A stretch of 45,800 bases of DNA from Lentisphaerota bacterium (GTDB lineage: Bacteria > Verrucomicrobiota > Lentisphaeria > Victivallales > Victivallaceae): assembly GCA_024225035.1 (NCBI GenBank), contig JAAEMX010000086.1, forward strand, positions 1 to 45,800, written 5' to 3'. How positions within the stretch are numbered: the first letter of the stretch is position 1; each line of letters begins with the position of its first letter. This document shows positions 8,580 to 17,156 of this stretch, piece by piece. The notes under the pieces are model-generated. The model saw only the letters and a list, made by a program, of their open reading frames with translations. It searched no databases and had not been told where the DNA came from. Position numbers and translations under genes: made by a program.

Positions 8580-9398
8580 ATGCAGCAGTTTGAAATGCTT
8601 GAACATGCTCATTTCTGCCCGGCGGCGGATAATGATATAGTTTTAATTTTTTCTGGAAGGAAAATTCTTGTTTATAGAGAAAACGACAAATTTCGTTTTC
8701 CCCATGCAAAAGAAGTTGCATTTCAAACTGATTCCAAACTGCTGAAGTTTGGTCATATTGGCGAATACAACTGCTTGACCGGTGAAATCGGCATACAACA
8801 GAATAATTCACTTGAATCCCTCGACCTGCGTGAAGTCATGCAGTTCACTTCTCCGGCTGAAGCCGCATCGGCTAACCGAGCACGCCAGTTATTATACTGG
8901 CTGCGTGAACATCAATTTTGCGGTGTGTGCGGCAACAAAACAGAACAGAGTGATCACGAAACAGCTAAAGTTTGCCCGGAATGCGGCGAAGTATCATTCC
9001 CGAGAGTTTCACCTGCGGTGATAACAGCAATCACTAAAGGAGATCAAATGCTGCTGGCTCATAACCGTAAGTTCAAAAAAGGTCTTTACAGTTTAGTGGC
9101 CGGCTTTGTTGAAGCCGGAGAAAGTCTGGAGCAAGCCGTTGCCCGGGAAATCAAGGAAGAAGTAGGGGTTGAAGTTAAAAATATCAAATATTTTGGAAGT
9201 CAGGGCTGGCCGTTTCCACACTCTCTTATGGTTGGGTTTACCGCTGAATATGCAGACGGTGAAATAACCCCTGATGGCAAGGAAATTGTTGAAGCGCAGT
9301 GGTTTGATGTCGACAAACTTCCATACCTGCCTTCTTCAACCAGTATTTCCCGTAAAATTATTGATTCGGTGATAGAAAAACTCTCCCCTGCAGAATGA
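8580..9398 (+). CDS. nudC: NAD(+) diphosphatase / RNA deNADding Nudix enzyme
   Basis: A 272-residue protein with the full NudC architecture: an N-terminal NADH pyrophosphatase-like domain, a four-cysteine zinc ribbon (C114, C117, C132, C135), then a Nudix domain. The Nudix box GFVEAGESLEQAVAREIKEE begins at 175. The NudC-specific element downstream reads SQGWPFPHS (207-215) against the usual SQPWPFPxS, so only the first proline differs. The enzyme cleaves NAD(H) to NMN and AMP and removes NAD caps from RNA. It starts 2 bases after the tatD-like stop and is probably translationally linked to it. Confidence 0.93.
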   Translation: MQQFEMLEHAHFCPAADNDIVLIFSGRKILVYRENDKFRFPHAKEVAFQTDSKLLKFGHIGEYNCLTGEIGIQQNNSLESLDLREVMQFTSPAEAASANRARQLLYWLREHQFCGVCGNKTEQSDHETAKVCPECGEVSFPRVSPAVITAITKGDQMLLAHNRKFKKGLYSLVAGFVEAGESLEQAVAREIKEEVGVEVKNIKYFGSQGWPFPHSLMVGFTAEYADGEITPDGKEIVEAQWFDVDKLPYLPSSTSISRKIIDSVIEKLSPAE

Positions 9399-9424
9399 AT
9401 CTACAGAGGAGATGGTGATTTACG

Positions 9425-10471
9425 CTACGCGATAGTTACATCGTGACAGAGATAAACGTCCTGTATAGCATTAAGTAATTTGATACCTTCAGTCATCGGG
9501 CGCTGGAATGCTTTTCTACCTGAAATCAGGCCTGTCCCACCGGCACGTTTATTAATTACCGCAGTTTTAACAGCTTCGGCAAAGTCATTTTTGCCGGAAG
9601 CTCCGCCACTGTTAATCAGCCCTACTCTACCCATATAGTTATTGATAACCTGATAACGTGTCAAGTCAATCGGATGATCAGTGGTCAGGTCAGTATAGAC
9701 TTTCTCGCTTGTCTTGCCAAACTTCAAGGCAGTAAAACCGCCGTTGTTCTGCGGCTGTTTTTGTTTGACAATGTCCGCTTCCAATGTAACACCAAGGTGG
9801 TTGGCCTGACCAGTCAGGTCCGCAGATACATGATAGTCTTTATCAGCTTTGAAAGCAGGATTTCTCAAATAACACCACAAAATAGTCGCCATGCCCAGCT
9901 CATGAGCATGCTGAAACGCTTTGCTTACTTCAATAATCTGACGAGAACTTTCCTGAGAGCCAAAATAAATTGTGGCTCCAACCGCAGCAGCTCCCAGGTC
10001 ATGAGCCTGTTTGACGCTGGCAAACATTATCTGATCAAATTTATTTGGATATGTCAAAAGCTCGTTATGGTTAAGTTTTGCGATAAAAGGAATTTTATGC
10101 GAACACCTTCTGGCAACTATCCCCAAAACTCCCAGAGTCGAGGCCACCGCGTTACAGCCGCCGTTAATCGCCAGTCTTATAATATTTTCCGGGTCAAAAT
10201 AATCCGGATTCGGCGCAAAGGAAGCTCCACCTGAGTGTTCTACACCCTGGTCTACCGGCAGTATTGACATATAACCGGTTCCGCCTAATCTACCGGATTT
10301 AAAAATCCATTCTAGATTTTTTAAAACATTTATATTACGGTCAGACGGGATAAATATCCTGTCGACAAAATCGGCTCCTGGAAGATGCAGGTTTTTTTTA
10401 GAAAATTTAGCTTTATAGGAAAGGAGTTCGTCGGCTTCATTACCAAGATATTCACAAATTTTGTCAATCAT
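9425..10471 (-). CDS. fbaB: Class I fructose-bisphosphate aldolase
   Basis: A 348-residue archaeal-type (DhnA/FbaB family) class I aldolase, a metal-independent Schiff-base enzyme splitting fructose 1,6-bisphosphate in glycolysis. Supporting segments are [20 protein letters not shown] near residue 70, the [13 protein letters not shown] strand, and the C-terminal phosphate-binding region [15 protein letters not shown], followed by [15 protein letters not shown] with a conserved GGTG. Length fits E. coli FbaB (350). Start ATG at 10471 follows an AGAGAGGTG ribosome site. Single gene, convergent with nudC. Confidence 0.92.
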   Translation of the reverse strand: MIDKICEYLGNEADELLSYKAKFSKKNLHLPGADFVDRIFIPSDRNINVLKNLEWIFKSGRLGGTGYMSILPVDQGVEHSGGASFAPNPDYFDPENIIRLAINGGCNAVASTLGVLGIVARRCSHKIPFIAKLNHNELLTYPNKFDQIMFASVKQAHDLGAAAVGATIYFGSQESSRQIIEVSKAFQHAHELGMATILWCYLRNPAFKADKDYHVSADLTGQANHLGVTLEADIVKQKQPQNNGGFTALKFGKTSEKVYTDLTTDHPIDLTRYQVINNYMGRVGLINSGGASGKNDFAEAVKTAVINKRAGGTGLISGRKAFQRPMTEGIKLLNAIQDVYLCHDVTIA

Positions 10472-10931
10472 CTTACACCTCTCTGAATAAATGATTACAC
10501 AATACGGACAGCAAGGTCAAAGACAGTCTTTATATAAGCCTTTGCCTTATAATCAGGCTTTGTATTGCAGTTTTTCTGAGCAACTTTCTACTATGGAATT
10601 AAATATAATGCGCGGTCAGGACTTGTGCAAACCTGGTAATGAAATAACCCGGACAAACCGTAAGGCTGCCAACAGGATCAACTTACCTGTTTTTATTGTA
10701 TTAAAATATCATAATTTTTTATAAAAGAATAACTTACTATTCTCTATTCAGTATTTATACACATAACTTTCGAACCTAAACATTCTCAATTCTCAAGCTT
10801 GAAAACCTGTTTATGGCGTTCTATTATAGCTAAATACTATGAATTTTAATTCAATTAGATCGCAAACATAATAATAGTATTTATTATCACACAGAGCAAT
10901 TCTATTCGAACCTGAAATTCATCAGGCTAAC
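10472..10931. other. Intergenic region, nothing identifiable
   Basis: These 460 AT-rich bases lie between the divergent aldolase gene and a small hypothetical gene. A 77-codon open frame at 10491-10724 has no ribosome site and an unconvincing composition. A short AT-only inverted repeat lies near 10869-10890. I see no RNA gene or mobile element. Confidence 0.5.
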
Positions 10932-11375
10932 ATGCTGATGAATCCATTTTTCAACACTAAATGCAAACAAGGTTTTGGATACATGATTGCTGTCATTTGT
11001 GATAAGGACTTTAACCATCAGGCTATACAAAAAGATTATTCAGATATTGAAGCCTTTTACACATCAGAAGATTTTCACAAGAGTAATAAAATTTTCAGTG
11101 CTGTATTTGTAAGTTTTACTTCAAGTATTCAAACAGAAAAAACTGTCAAAGAAGTAAGAAGGTCCAGACATAATTACGCTGTACCTTTATTTACAAATCA
11201 CAATAATATAAAAGAAGGTTTTCATGACGGCAACTTTGAGCACGCTGACAAATGTAAAGAAGCAATAGATGATATTACTGACCGACTAAATCTGCTGAAA
11301 ACAGTAGAGAAACTACCGGTAAAATATAAAATTTTTGGACTACATGTCGAAGTATACTTTGATATGTTTTCATAA
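10932..11375 (+). CDS. Hypothetical protein
   Basis: A 147-residue, mixed alpha/beta, apparently soluble protein that I do not recognise. The segment FSAVFVSFTSSIQT, followed by a charged helix and then YAVPLFTNHNN, has a weak receiver-like rhythm (hydrophobic strand, helix, strand). A truncated signalling domain is therefore conceivable, but this is guesswork. The start is uncertain: ATG 10932 gives the full frame, while ATG 10983 (MIAVICDKDF) would begin directly at the first hydrophobic strand and is equally plausible. The downstream secreted-protein gene begins 32 bases after its stop with a strong ribosome site, so the two could share a transcript. Confidence 0.5.
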   Translation: MLMNPFFNTKCKQGFGYMIAVICDKDFNHQAIQKDYSDIEAFYTSEDFHKSNKIFSAVFVSFTSSIQTEKTVKEVRRSRHNYAVPLFTNHNNIKEGFHDGNFEHADKCKEAIDDITDRLNLLKTVEKLPVKYKIFGLHVEVYFDMFS

Positions 11376-11407
11376 AGTAAAAACAAAGTGAGGAAGGAGG
11401 TGTCAAA

Positions 11408-12352
11408 ATGATCAACTCGAAGAAAATTTTTCTAATGTTAATCAGTATCGTAAGTTTTTGTTTTTGTGCGTCTTCCTTTGGGCAGAAATGCGCAGTCACA
11501 ATCTCTAACCAGTCCAATCGACCTATCTACGTATATGATTTTAACTACGGAACTCCAGCAAGCGTACAGCCCGTAACTAAAGGCAACCCGTTGGATAAAG
11601 GTAAGTCATTGACCTTAAACTTCCAGCCTAACCCTAAAATGCGAATATACTTTTCTGATAAACCGCTGGCAGAAAGTTTAGAAAAAGGGCAGGCCCCAGA
11701 CCCATTTAATATTAATGTGGATGGAGCTGTAATGTATTCTTTTGTAGAGTACAATTATGAACCCGGTTACTCACGCTATACGTTTGACCTGTCATACATA
11801 GATGAATACTCATATCCAGTAACGGTTATGTTTACCAATATAGGTAATTATAACGGATGTCAGGATGGATTTGAGTATGGTCCTCAAAAAATGTCCGCAA
11901 TAACTACTCAGCTTGAAAATCAAACCGACTACAAATGGAATGCACTTATCTGGCCGTTAACTAACGTAAAAACTCGCTGGGGTCAATATCCAAACGGCAT
12001 TTACAGAGTAGCGGGGCCCAATAAAGTATGGGCTGCCGAAACTACTGATAAATATAAAATAGGCCCGTGGGTTCCAAGTACTTATCTGGACTTTATTCTT
12101 TCATTACCCAAAGCAGGAACCAAGCTGTTTTCAACAGACACCAACTGGAACGGCTGGCAAAACTGGAACGCCAGTCACACTCCAAGCCCTTCCGGTACCG
12201 GTTATGTGAAAGCACTGCATAAAGCCGCAATTCCTGATTCTAAAGGTAAGTATGGATTCTTCTGTTATCCGAATGACAATTCGACAGGTGAGTTTACCTG
12301 GATACCGTCTACGGTAAACTGCACAGTAACAGTTTACCCGTATGACAGTTGA
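11408..12352 (+). CDS. Secreted GH64 / thaumatin-like protein, putative beta-1,3-glucanase
   Basis: A 314-residue protein with a clear signal peptide (about residues 1-25, hydrophobic core then CASSFG). The mature part is aromatic-rich and beta-type. The segment MRIYFSDKPL ... AVMYSFVEYNYEPG ... FDLSYIDEYSYPVTVMF follows the order of conserved strands in glycoside hydrolase family 64 and thaumatin-like proteins. The E of FVEY and the D of SYID would correspond to the acidic catalytic pair. GH64 enzymes cut beta-1,3-glucan to laminaripentaose. This protein is somewhat shorter than typical GH64 (about 370-400), so activity is not assured. The start ATG follows a very strong GGAAGGAGG site. Confidence 0.55.
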   Translation: MINSKKIFLMLISIVSFCFCASSFGQKCAVTISNQSNRPIYVYDFNYGTPASVQPVTKGNPLDKGKSLTLNFQPNPKMRIYFSDKPLAESLEKGQAPDPFNINVDGAVMYSFVEYNYEPGYSRYTFDLSYIDEYSYPVTVMFTNIGNYNGCQDGFEYGPQKMSAITTQLENQTDYKWNALIWPLTNVKTRWGQYPNGIYRVAGPNKVWAAETTDKYKIGPWVPSTYLDFILSLPKAGTKLFSTDTNWNGWQNWNASHTPSPSGTGYVKALHKAAIPDSKGKYGFFCYPNDNSTGEFTWIPSTVNCTVTVYPYDS

Positions 12353-12370
12353 TTTATCCAAACATAAAAA

Positions 12371-12392
12371 GTCCCGCCGTCACCGGCGGGAC
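12371..12392 (-). terminator. GC-rich hairpin, terminator-like on the minus strand
   Basis: A 9-bp perfect stem (12371-12379 with 12384-12392) has a TCAC loop. On the minus strand it is followed by five T, on the plus strand by no T-run. It may serve as a second terminator for the convergent flavoprotein gene and as a blunt stop for the secreted-protein gene. Confidence 0.6.
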
Positions 12393-12451
12393 ACTCTCCT
12401 CAGAGAGTTCTCCTCGTCCCATGCATTTCCATGCTTAAAAAAAATCAAGCC

Positions 12452-12480
12452 GGAAAATAAAAGCCGGAAAAATCCGGCTT
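12452..12480 (-). terminator. Rho-independent terminator of the NADH oxidase-type gene
   Basis: An 8-bp perfect stem (12461-12468 with 12473-12480) closes an AAAA loop. Read on the minus strand it is followed by a T-rich tract. It lies 10 bases beyond the stop of the flavoprotein gene. Confidence 0.75.
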
Positions 12481-12489
12481 CTGCAAAAC

Positions 12490-13860
12490 TTATTTTTTGA
12501 TGTAGTCCAAACCAACTGCCTGCATGATAGCAGACAGAATAAAGTTAAAAGGCTTATTAAAGTGCGGCAGGAAATAAACATCAGTCATAGCCAGTTCCAG
12601 TAATGACATTCCTTTCTGAATTGCAAGCGCGAGGTAATAAATGCATTCAGTATGGCTTTGCTCGCCGTAAGAACCGATTTGAGCCCCTACAAGGCGTAAA
12701 GTATCTTCTTCAAAAACCAGTTTACAGCTGACTTTATCAGCAGTCTCCATGAACTCAGGACGACTGTTGTCAGCAAAATAGGAGGTTTTTACTTTCAGGC
12801 CGGCATTGGTAGCGGCTTCTTCACTTAAACCAGTGCTTGCCAAACTGTTACCAAACACACAAATAGCGTTAGTTCCGGCAATACTTTCCAGTTTAACAGC
12901 TTCAACACCATTAATCTGGCTCGCAGCGACAATACCTGTCTTAACAGCATTTGTGGCCAGAGCAACGTAAGCGTGACGCTTCAGGGCCGCATGATAAATA
13001 GCAGCAGTATCACCAAGCGCATAAATATCAGGAATAGAAGTCTGCATTGCAGAGTTAACAATTAACGCGCCATTTGGAAGTTTGTCAGCATTTGGCAGAA
13101 GCTCAGTATTTGGTTTAAAACCTACGCACTGAATAACCAGATCAGCGTCATATGTGCCTTTGGTAGTGATAACTTTTTTAACCTGCCCGTCAATGCCATC
13201 ATATTCAGTAACTCTGGCGCCAAGAACAAGGTCAATACCTTCTGCAACCATATCATTCTGCAAACGATCTGTAAATTCCGGATCAAAATAGGTTGGAACA
13301 ACTCTGTCCTGCATGTCAATTAGAGTTACTTTTTTCCCTTTTTGATGATAAGCCTCAGCAAGCTCAATTCCAATATAACCAGCCCCGATTACAGCAACGC
13401 TTTTAATGCTTTCATCATTAGCTTTTTCAATAAGAGTTTCAGCGTGCTGGAATAATTTGCAGATTTCTACGTTCTCAAGTTCTCTATTTTTGATAGGGAA
13501 ATCTATGGGCCAGGAGCCAGCGGCATAGATTAGTTTATCATAATTATCCTTAAATTCTTCTCCGGTCTCCAAATCAACGATCTGCAGCTCTTTTTTATCA
13601 GTATCAATAGCTTTAACGTCACACTTCATTCTGACTTTCGCGCCAAGTGCTTCGAGCTTTCCACAGTCTGCGTAAAAAAGATCGTTCACATTTTTTACTA
13701 CCCCACCAACCGTCAAAGCAATTCCGCAGCCCAAAAATGAAATATTGTCATTTCGGTCATAGGCTATAACTTCAATTTCAGGATTCTGAGTTAAAAGGGT
13801 TCTGATGGCCGATGTACCGGCATGATTTACTCCGACAACTACTACTTTCTCTTTCATCAT
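12490..13860 (-). CDS. nox: FAD-dependent NADH oxidase (water-forming type) / CoA-disulfide reductase family
   Basis: A 456-residue flavoprotein of the pyridine nucleotide-disulfide oxidoreductase family. The N-terminal FAD motif is VVVGVNHAGTSA (7-18). The single redox cysteine C45 lies in NISFLGCGIAL, the arrangement seen in H2O-forming NADH oxidases and NADH peroxidases, where the cysteine cycles through sulfenic acid. The NAD motif VIGAGYIGIELAEAY is near residue 158, and the second FAD contact DIYALGDTAA near 290. A C-terminal dimerisation domain follows. The likely role is four-electron reduction of O2 to water with NAD+ regeneration; coenzyme A-disulfide reductase is the main alternative. 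Start chosen at 13860 after a GGAGCAAG site. Confidence 0.82.
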   Translation of the reverse strand: MMKEKVVVVGVNHAGTSAIRTLLTQNPEIEVIAYDRNDNISFLGCGIALTVGGVVKNVNDLFYADCGKLEALGAKVRMKCDVKAIDTDKKELQIVDLETGEEFKDNYDKLIYAAGSWPIDFPIKNRELENVEICKLFQHAETLIEKANDESIKSVAVIGAGYIGIELAEAYHQKGKKVTLIDMQDRVVPTYFDPEFTDRLQNDMVAEGIDLVLGARVTEYDGIDGQVKKVITTKGTYDADLVIQCVGFKPNTELLPNADKLPNGALIVNSAMQTSIPDIYALGDTAAIYHAALKRHAYVALATNAVKTGIVAASQINGVEAVKLESIAGTNAICVFGNSLASTGLSEEAATNAGLKVKTSYFADNSRPEFMETADKVSCKLVFEEDTLRLVGAQIGSYGEQSHTECIYYLALAIQKGMSLLELAMTDVYFLPHFNKPFNFILSAIMQAVGLDYIKK

Positions 13861-13868
13861 CTTGCTCC

Positions 13869-13895
13869 TGTATTACTTAATGGTGTATTACTTAA
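13869..13895 (-). promoter_or_regulatory. Tandem 12-bp direct repeat just upstream of nox
   Basis: TGTATTACTTAA occurs at 13869-13880 and again at 13884-13895, exactly 15 bases apart. It lies 9 to 35 bases upstream of the nox start codon on the minus strand. The position suggests an operator or leader element. I do not recognise it as a Rex or Fnr site. Confidence 0.4.
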
Positions 13896-14115
13896 AAATT
13901 CCTCTACGCGTTCTCCCATTTGCCTGGCGGATTAGCCTTGCAAGTCACTGATAAAGTTGAACTTGCGGAGTTCCCAGTAAGGCAGAAACAAAACTAATCC
14001 TATTAGAATATTTACTTCTTAAAAAAATCAGCAATTTGATGCCGAATGAAACATATTATAAAATAACAGCCATGCCTGACAATAAAAGCGTAAATCAAAA
14101 GAAAAGTGCAAATTT

Positions 14116-15144
14116 TTAATAATGATTACTATTTTTATTTGTCGAACTCCTTAAAACAAGATGAGTTGACAAAACCTGCTGCTTAGGAGGCAAACCTGAA
14201 TTCGGGTTACCAATTCGAGATAACAACGTTAGAGCGGATTGCCTGCCGAGCCCGGAAGCATCTTGAAATACTGTCGAAATGGGAACAGCGGCAATTTGAG
14301 TTTCAAGTATGTCAGAAAAACCAAAAACTGCTATTTCTCCTGGAACTTCAATCTTTTCTTGCTGCAAGGTCTTACATGCTCCTATAGCCACTGGGTCATT
14401 CAGACAAAATACCGCGTCAACTTTACGCCCAATATTCAATAATTTCTCCATTCCACAAGCTCCTGCATCAACATCGGTTCCTTCTTTCATAATCAGCTGA
14501 CGGAAAACTTTCATTTTATTGTCAATAAGAGCCTGCTCGTACCCCCGAGTACGTTCACTTGACACCCAGGACTCAACATCAGATGTAATATGAGCTATTT
14601 TCTTGCATCCTTGCTCTATTAAATGCATAACCGCACTGTATGCACCGACATAATCATCAACAATAACCGAATCAGCATCTATACCAGGTAAGAGCCTATC
14701 CATGAAAACCATTGGGCACTGCTGTTTCATAATCACCTGTGCTGACCTCGAACTTTCCTTGAGAGTCGCCGGACTCCAGATCAATCCATCTACATTGCGC
14801 TCGAGTAAAGCTGAAATGTCATGGAACTCTTTGACCGAATTATTATAAGTACAACATAAAAAAATTCGATAGCCGTTATAGGATAAGATTTCCTCGATTC
14901 CACATAGCATAGTTGGGAAAATAGTATGCTCCAGATAAGGCAGTACAACTCCTATTGTCATAGTACTTCGACTTACAACAGGCTGCATTGACATTCTATT
15001 AGGAACATAACCAATTTCTTCTGCCACTTCGAGAATTTTGCGCCTGACCTTCCTGCTTACGCCGGGCTTGTTATGTACGGCACGAGAAACCGACATCATC
15101 GATACTCCTGCCATTTCCGCAACGTCTTTAAGACAAACCTTCAT
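14116..15144 (-). CDS. LacI family transcriptional regulator
   Basis: A 342-residue regulator. The N-terminal LacI helix-turn-helix is LKDVAEMAGVSMMSVSRAVH (5-24) with the hinge helix region after it, followed by a periplasmic-binding-protein-like effector domain (about 60-335). Recognisable effector-domain segments are TIGVVLPYLEHTIFPTMLCGI, DGLIWSP, HLIEQGCKKIAHI and AVFGFSD. It is divergent from a mutarotase-like gene, so a sugar or sugar-acid effector and control of that gene are likely, though inferred. Start ATG at 15144 follows a GGGAGGAG site. An inverted repeat overlaps its leader, which would allow autoregulation. Confidence 0.93.
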   Translation of the reverse strand: MKVCLKDVAEMAGVSMMSVSRAVHNKPGVSRKVRRKILEVAEEIGYVPNRMSMQPVVSRSTMTIGVVLPYLEHTIFPTMLCGIEEILSYNGYRIFLCCTYNNSVKEFHDISALLERNVDGLIWSPATLKESSRSAQVIMKQQCPMVFMDRLLPGIDADSVIVDDYVGAYSAVMHLIEQGCKKIAHITSDVESWVSSERTRGYEQALIDNKMKVFRQLIMKEGTDVDAGACGMEKLLNIGRKVDAVFCLNDPVAIGACKTLQQEKIEVPGEIAVFGFSDILETQIAAVPISTVFQDASGLGRQSALTLLSRIGNPNSGLPPKQQVLSTHLVLRSSTNKNSNHY

Positions 15145-15159
15145 TTCTCCTCCCTCTGT

Positions 15160-15187
15160 TAAGGCAGCCCCCCTAAGACCTGCCTTA
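15160..15187. promoter_or_regulatory. Inverted repeat in the LacI gene leader, putative operator
   Basis: TAAGGCAG (15160-15167) and CTGCCTTA (15180-15187) form a perfect 8-bp inverted repeat. It extends to 10 of 11 bases if the flanking TGT/CCA are included, with a 12-base spacer. It lies 15-43 bases upstream of the regulator's ATG. A tandem ACGTTAATTT repeat follows at about 15201-15221, in the shared promoter region. Confidence 0.45.
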
Positions 15188-15319
15188 CCAAAACCTAAAG
15201 TTACGTTAATTTCACGTTAATTTAATAAAGGCTAATATTTACAACTTGAAAAATACAATAGATCAGCCAAAATACAACAGTTAACACTAACTTATATTAA
15301 GCATAACGAGGAGCCGGGC

Positions 15320-16234
15320 ATGGAATTAAAGGAATGTACATACTCCAACTGGCCTAATTGTCTTGAATTATCAAATAACTTAATAAAACTTGTCATAACT
15401 CTTAACGTTGGTCCAAGAGTTGTATTTTTTGGTTTTAAGGACAGTCAAAACCTGTTCAAAAACTTTGAAAATCAAATCGGCACTAACGGCAGAGGAAAAT
15501 GGTTACCTTATGGTGGGCATCGGCTATGGCATGCTCCAGAAAAGGCTTCACGTACCTATTGTCCTGATAACAGTCCTGTCGACTATTCCTGGGATGGAAA
15601 AACTCTGACTCTGAACTGTCCTGAAGAAAAGCCTAACCAAATAAGAAAAGTCATAGAAATTGAAATTAATGAGATAACAGCAGAAGTCAATGTTAACCAC
15701 AAAATATATAACACTGGCAACTGGGCAAAAGAATTAGCAGCCTGGTGCCTGACTGTAATGGCTGCAGAAGGTCGCGCTATTATTCCGCAGGAACCGTTTG
15801 TCCCGCATGGAATAAACACTGATGAATCTTTAGCTCCGGCCCGGCCTTTAGTCATGTGGCAGTTTACAAAAATGGACGACCCACGTTTCACATGGGGTAA
15901 TAAATTTATACAAATGCGTGAAGGTTCCGCCGTCAACTGTAAGCAGAAGATCGGTTTGCTCAATAAACAAGGCTGGGCTGCTTATTATTTGAACGGTGAA
16001 GCTTTTGTCAAAAAGCAGGAAATTCAGGAAAATGCTGTTTACCCGGACTATGGCAGCAGCATGGAGTTCTATACAGAACCCGGCTTTCTTGAGATAGAGT
16101 CTCTATCACCGCTGGTTACCCTCAATCCCGGTGAATGCGTTGAGCACTTGGAGTGCTGGCAACTATTTAAGTGCCATCTTAGCAAGGATGAGGATGAGGT
16201 AGAAGCAAAACTTTTACCGCTGATAAAGGAGTAA
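15320..16234 (+). CDS. DUF4380-like / galactose mutarotase-like sugar-binding protein
   Basis: A 304-residue beta-rich protein without a signal peptide. Segments such as LVITLNVGPRVVFFGF, PYGGHRLWHAPE, and the later paired strands with ESLSPLVTLNPGECVEHLECW match the fold pattern of aldose-1-epimerase-like proteins, especially the DUF4380 group. In that group GGHRLW corresponds to the substrate-facing histidine region. No experimentally established reaction is known to me for this subgroup. It is divergent from a LacI regulator, so it is probably sugar-induced. ATG at 15320 follows an ACGAGGAG site, and a strong terminator follows, making it a single-gene unit. Confidence 0.65.
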   Translation: MELKECTYSNWPNCLELSNNLIKLVITLNVGPRVVFFGFKDSQNLFKNFENQIGTNGRGKWLPYGGHRLWHAPEKASRTYCPDNSPVDYSWDGKTLTLNCPEEKPNQIRKVIEIEINEITAEVNVNHKIYNTGNWAKELAAWCLTVMAAEGRAIIPQEPFVPHGINTDESLAPARPLVMWQFTKMDDPRFTWGNKFIQMREGSAVNCKQKIGLLNKQGWAAYYLNGEAFVKKQEIQENAVYPDYGSSMEFYTEPGFLEIESLSPLVTLNPGECVEHLECWQLFKCHLSKDEDEVEAKLLPLIKE

Positions 16235-16287
16235 GTTATTCATCACGACAGTGATGGTGCAATAATTTATGTCGAGAGGAGAAACAT

Positions 16288-16330
16288 AAGGACCTGGTCT
16301 TTCACGTATGGATCAGGTCCTTGCTTTTTT
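16288..16330 (+). terminator. Rho-independent terminator after the mutarotase-like gene
   Basis: A 9-bp perfect stem (16288-16296 with 16314-16322) has a 17-base loop, followed by GC and a T6 run on the plus strand. Confidence 0.88.
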
Positions 16331-17048
16331 ATATTTTCTGAGCACCATAGGCAGCAAAGCATGAATTCTTATGCAAGATATCAACATTCGCAAAGCCTAC
16401 TTTACGCAATAAATCAAGTTGCCAGCTGACCGGACGCGGAGTGTCTTCTTTTTCTATATAAGCAAATACTTTTTCGCGGTATTCAGTGCCACCAACACTG
16501 TCCAGGTAATCGCCGTACCGTTCCCACATCATGGTGAATATCTCAGGGCTTTCCTGAGATACAATGTCTGTAATCCAGATACTGCCGCCGGGCACACACA
16601 GCCTGAAAAGTTTAGAGAAAACCTGCTCCCAGTCATCATCATCACGCAAATGATGTAAAACAGCAGCTGCAATTATTATATCATAATGATTTTCAGCAAG
16701 ATCTACAGACCTTATATCCTCTTTAAATATACGAACCTCACCAGTAGTTTTTTTAGAAATACGGTGTTTTGCGCGTTCAAGCATGGGCATACTCAAATCA
16801 AGCAGGTCACAGTTGAGAGGATTGATTCTTTCAAGAAGCTTCAGGGTATTATTACCGCCACCACAACCGACATCAAGGATATTTTTTGCATGCGGTGAAC
16901 ACGCTGCTCCCGCTGCAGTAATCAACTCCATAGCCAAGGGTGCATCTATTGTAGACTGCTGTCCGGTTTCCAACGTTGAAAAACGTTCGACATCGTTGTC
17001 AAAACGTTCCTCTATGTCTTTGTTGGTAGATTTTTGATCATAATCCAT
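16329..17048 (-). CDS. Class I SAM-dependent methyltransferase
   Basis: A protein of 239 residues. I chose the ATG at 17048 because it has an AGGTGG site at proper spacing; frames starting at 17054 or 17060 would bury that site. Motif I is ILDVGCGGGNN, the acidic motif-II loop is CDLLDLSMPMLERA, and motif IV is DIIIAAAVLHHLRD. This is the usual small-molecule or tRNA-wobble (CmoA-like) methyltransferase layout. The C-terminal block with RPVSWQLDLLRKVGF and NSCFAAYGAQK is common in this broad group. The substrate cannot be named. Solitary, between convergent and divergent neighbours. Confidence 0.8.
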   Translation of the reverse strand: MDYDQKSTNKDIEERFDNDVERFSTLETGQQSTIDAPLAMELITAAGAACSPHAKNILDVGCGGGNNTLKLLERINPLNCDLLDLSMPMLERAKHRISKKTTGEVRIFKEDIRSVDLAENHYDIIIAAAVLHHLRDDDDWEQVFSKLFRLCVPGGSIWITDIVSQESPEIFTMMWERYGDYLDSVGGTEYREKVFAYIEKEDTPRPVSWQLDLLRKVGFANVDILHKNSCFAAYGAQKI

Positions 17049-17156
17049 TTTCATAACCACCTGCCCATTATAATTCTAGTTTAATACGCAATTTAAAAAA
17101 TCGAACTATTATTACATGAACACGCAGAAAGACAAAAAAGTTCCTTATTTAAGGAC

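Noticed and set aside
9674..10234. 186-codon plus-strand frame opposite the class I aldolase
   Set aside because: Shadow frame of a strongly conserved gene; no independent signals.
10491..10724. 77-codon plus-strand open frame upstream of the hypothetical gene
   Set aside because: No ribosome site, it lies in the divergent promoter region of fbaB, and the composition looks like untranslated spacer.
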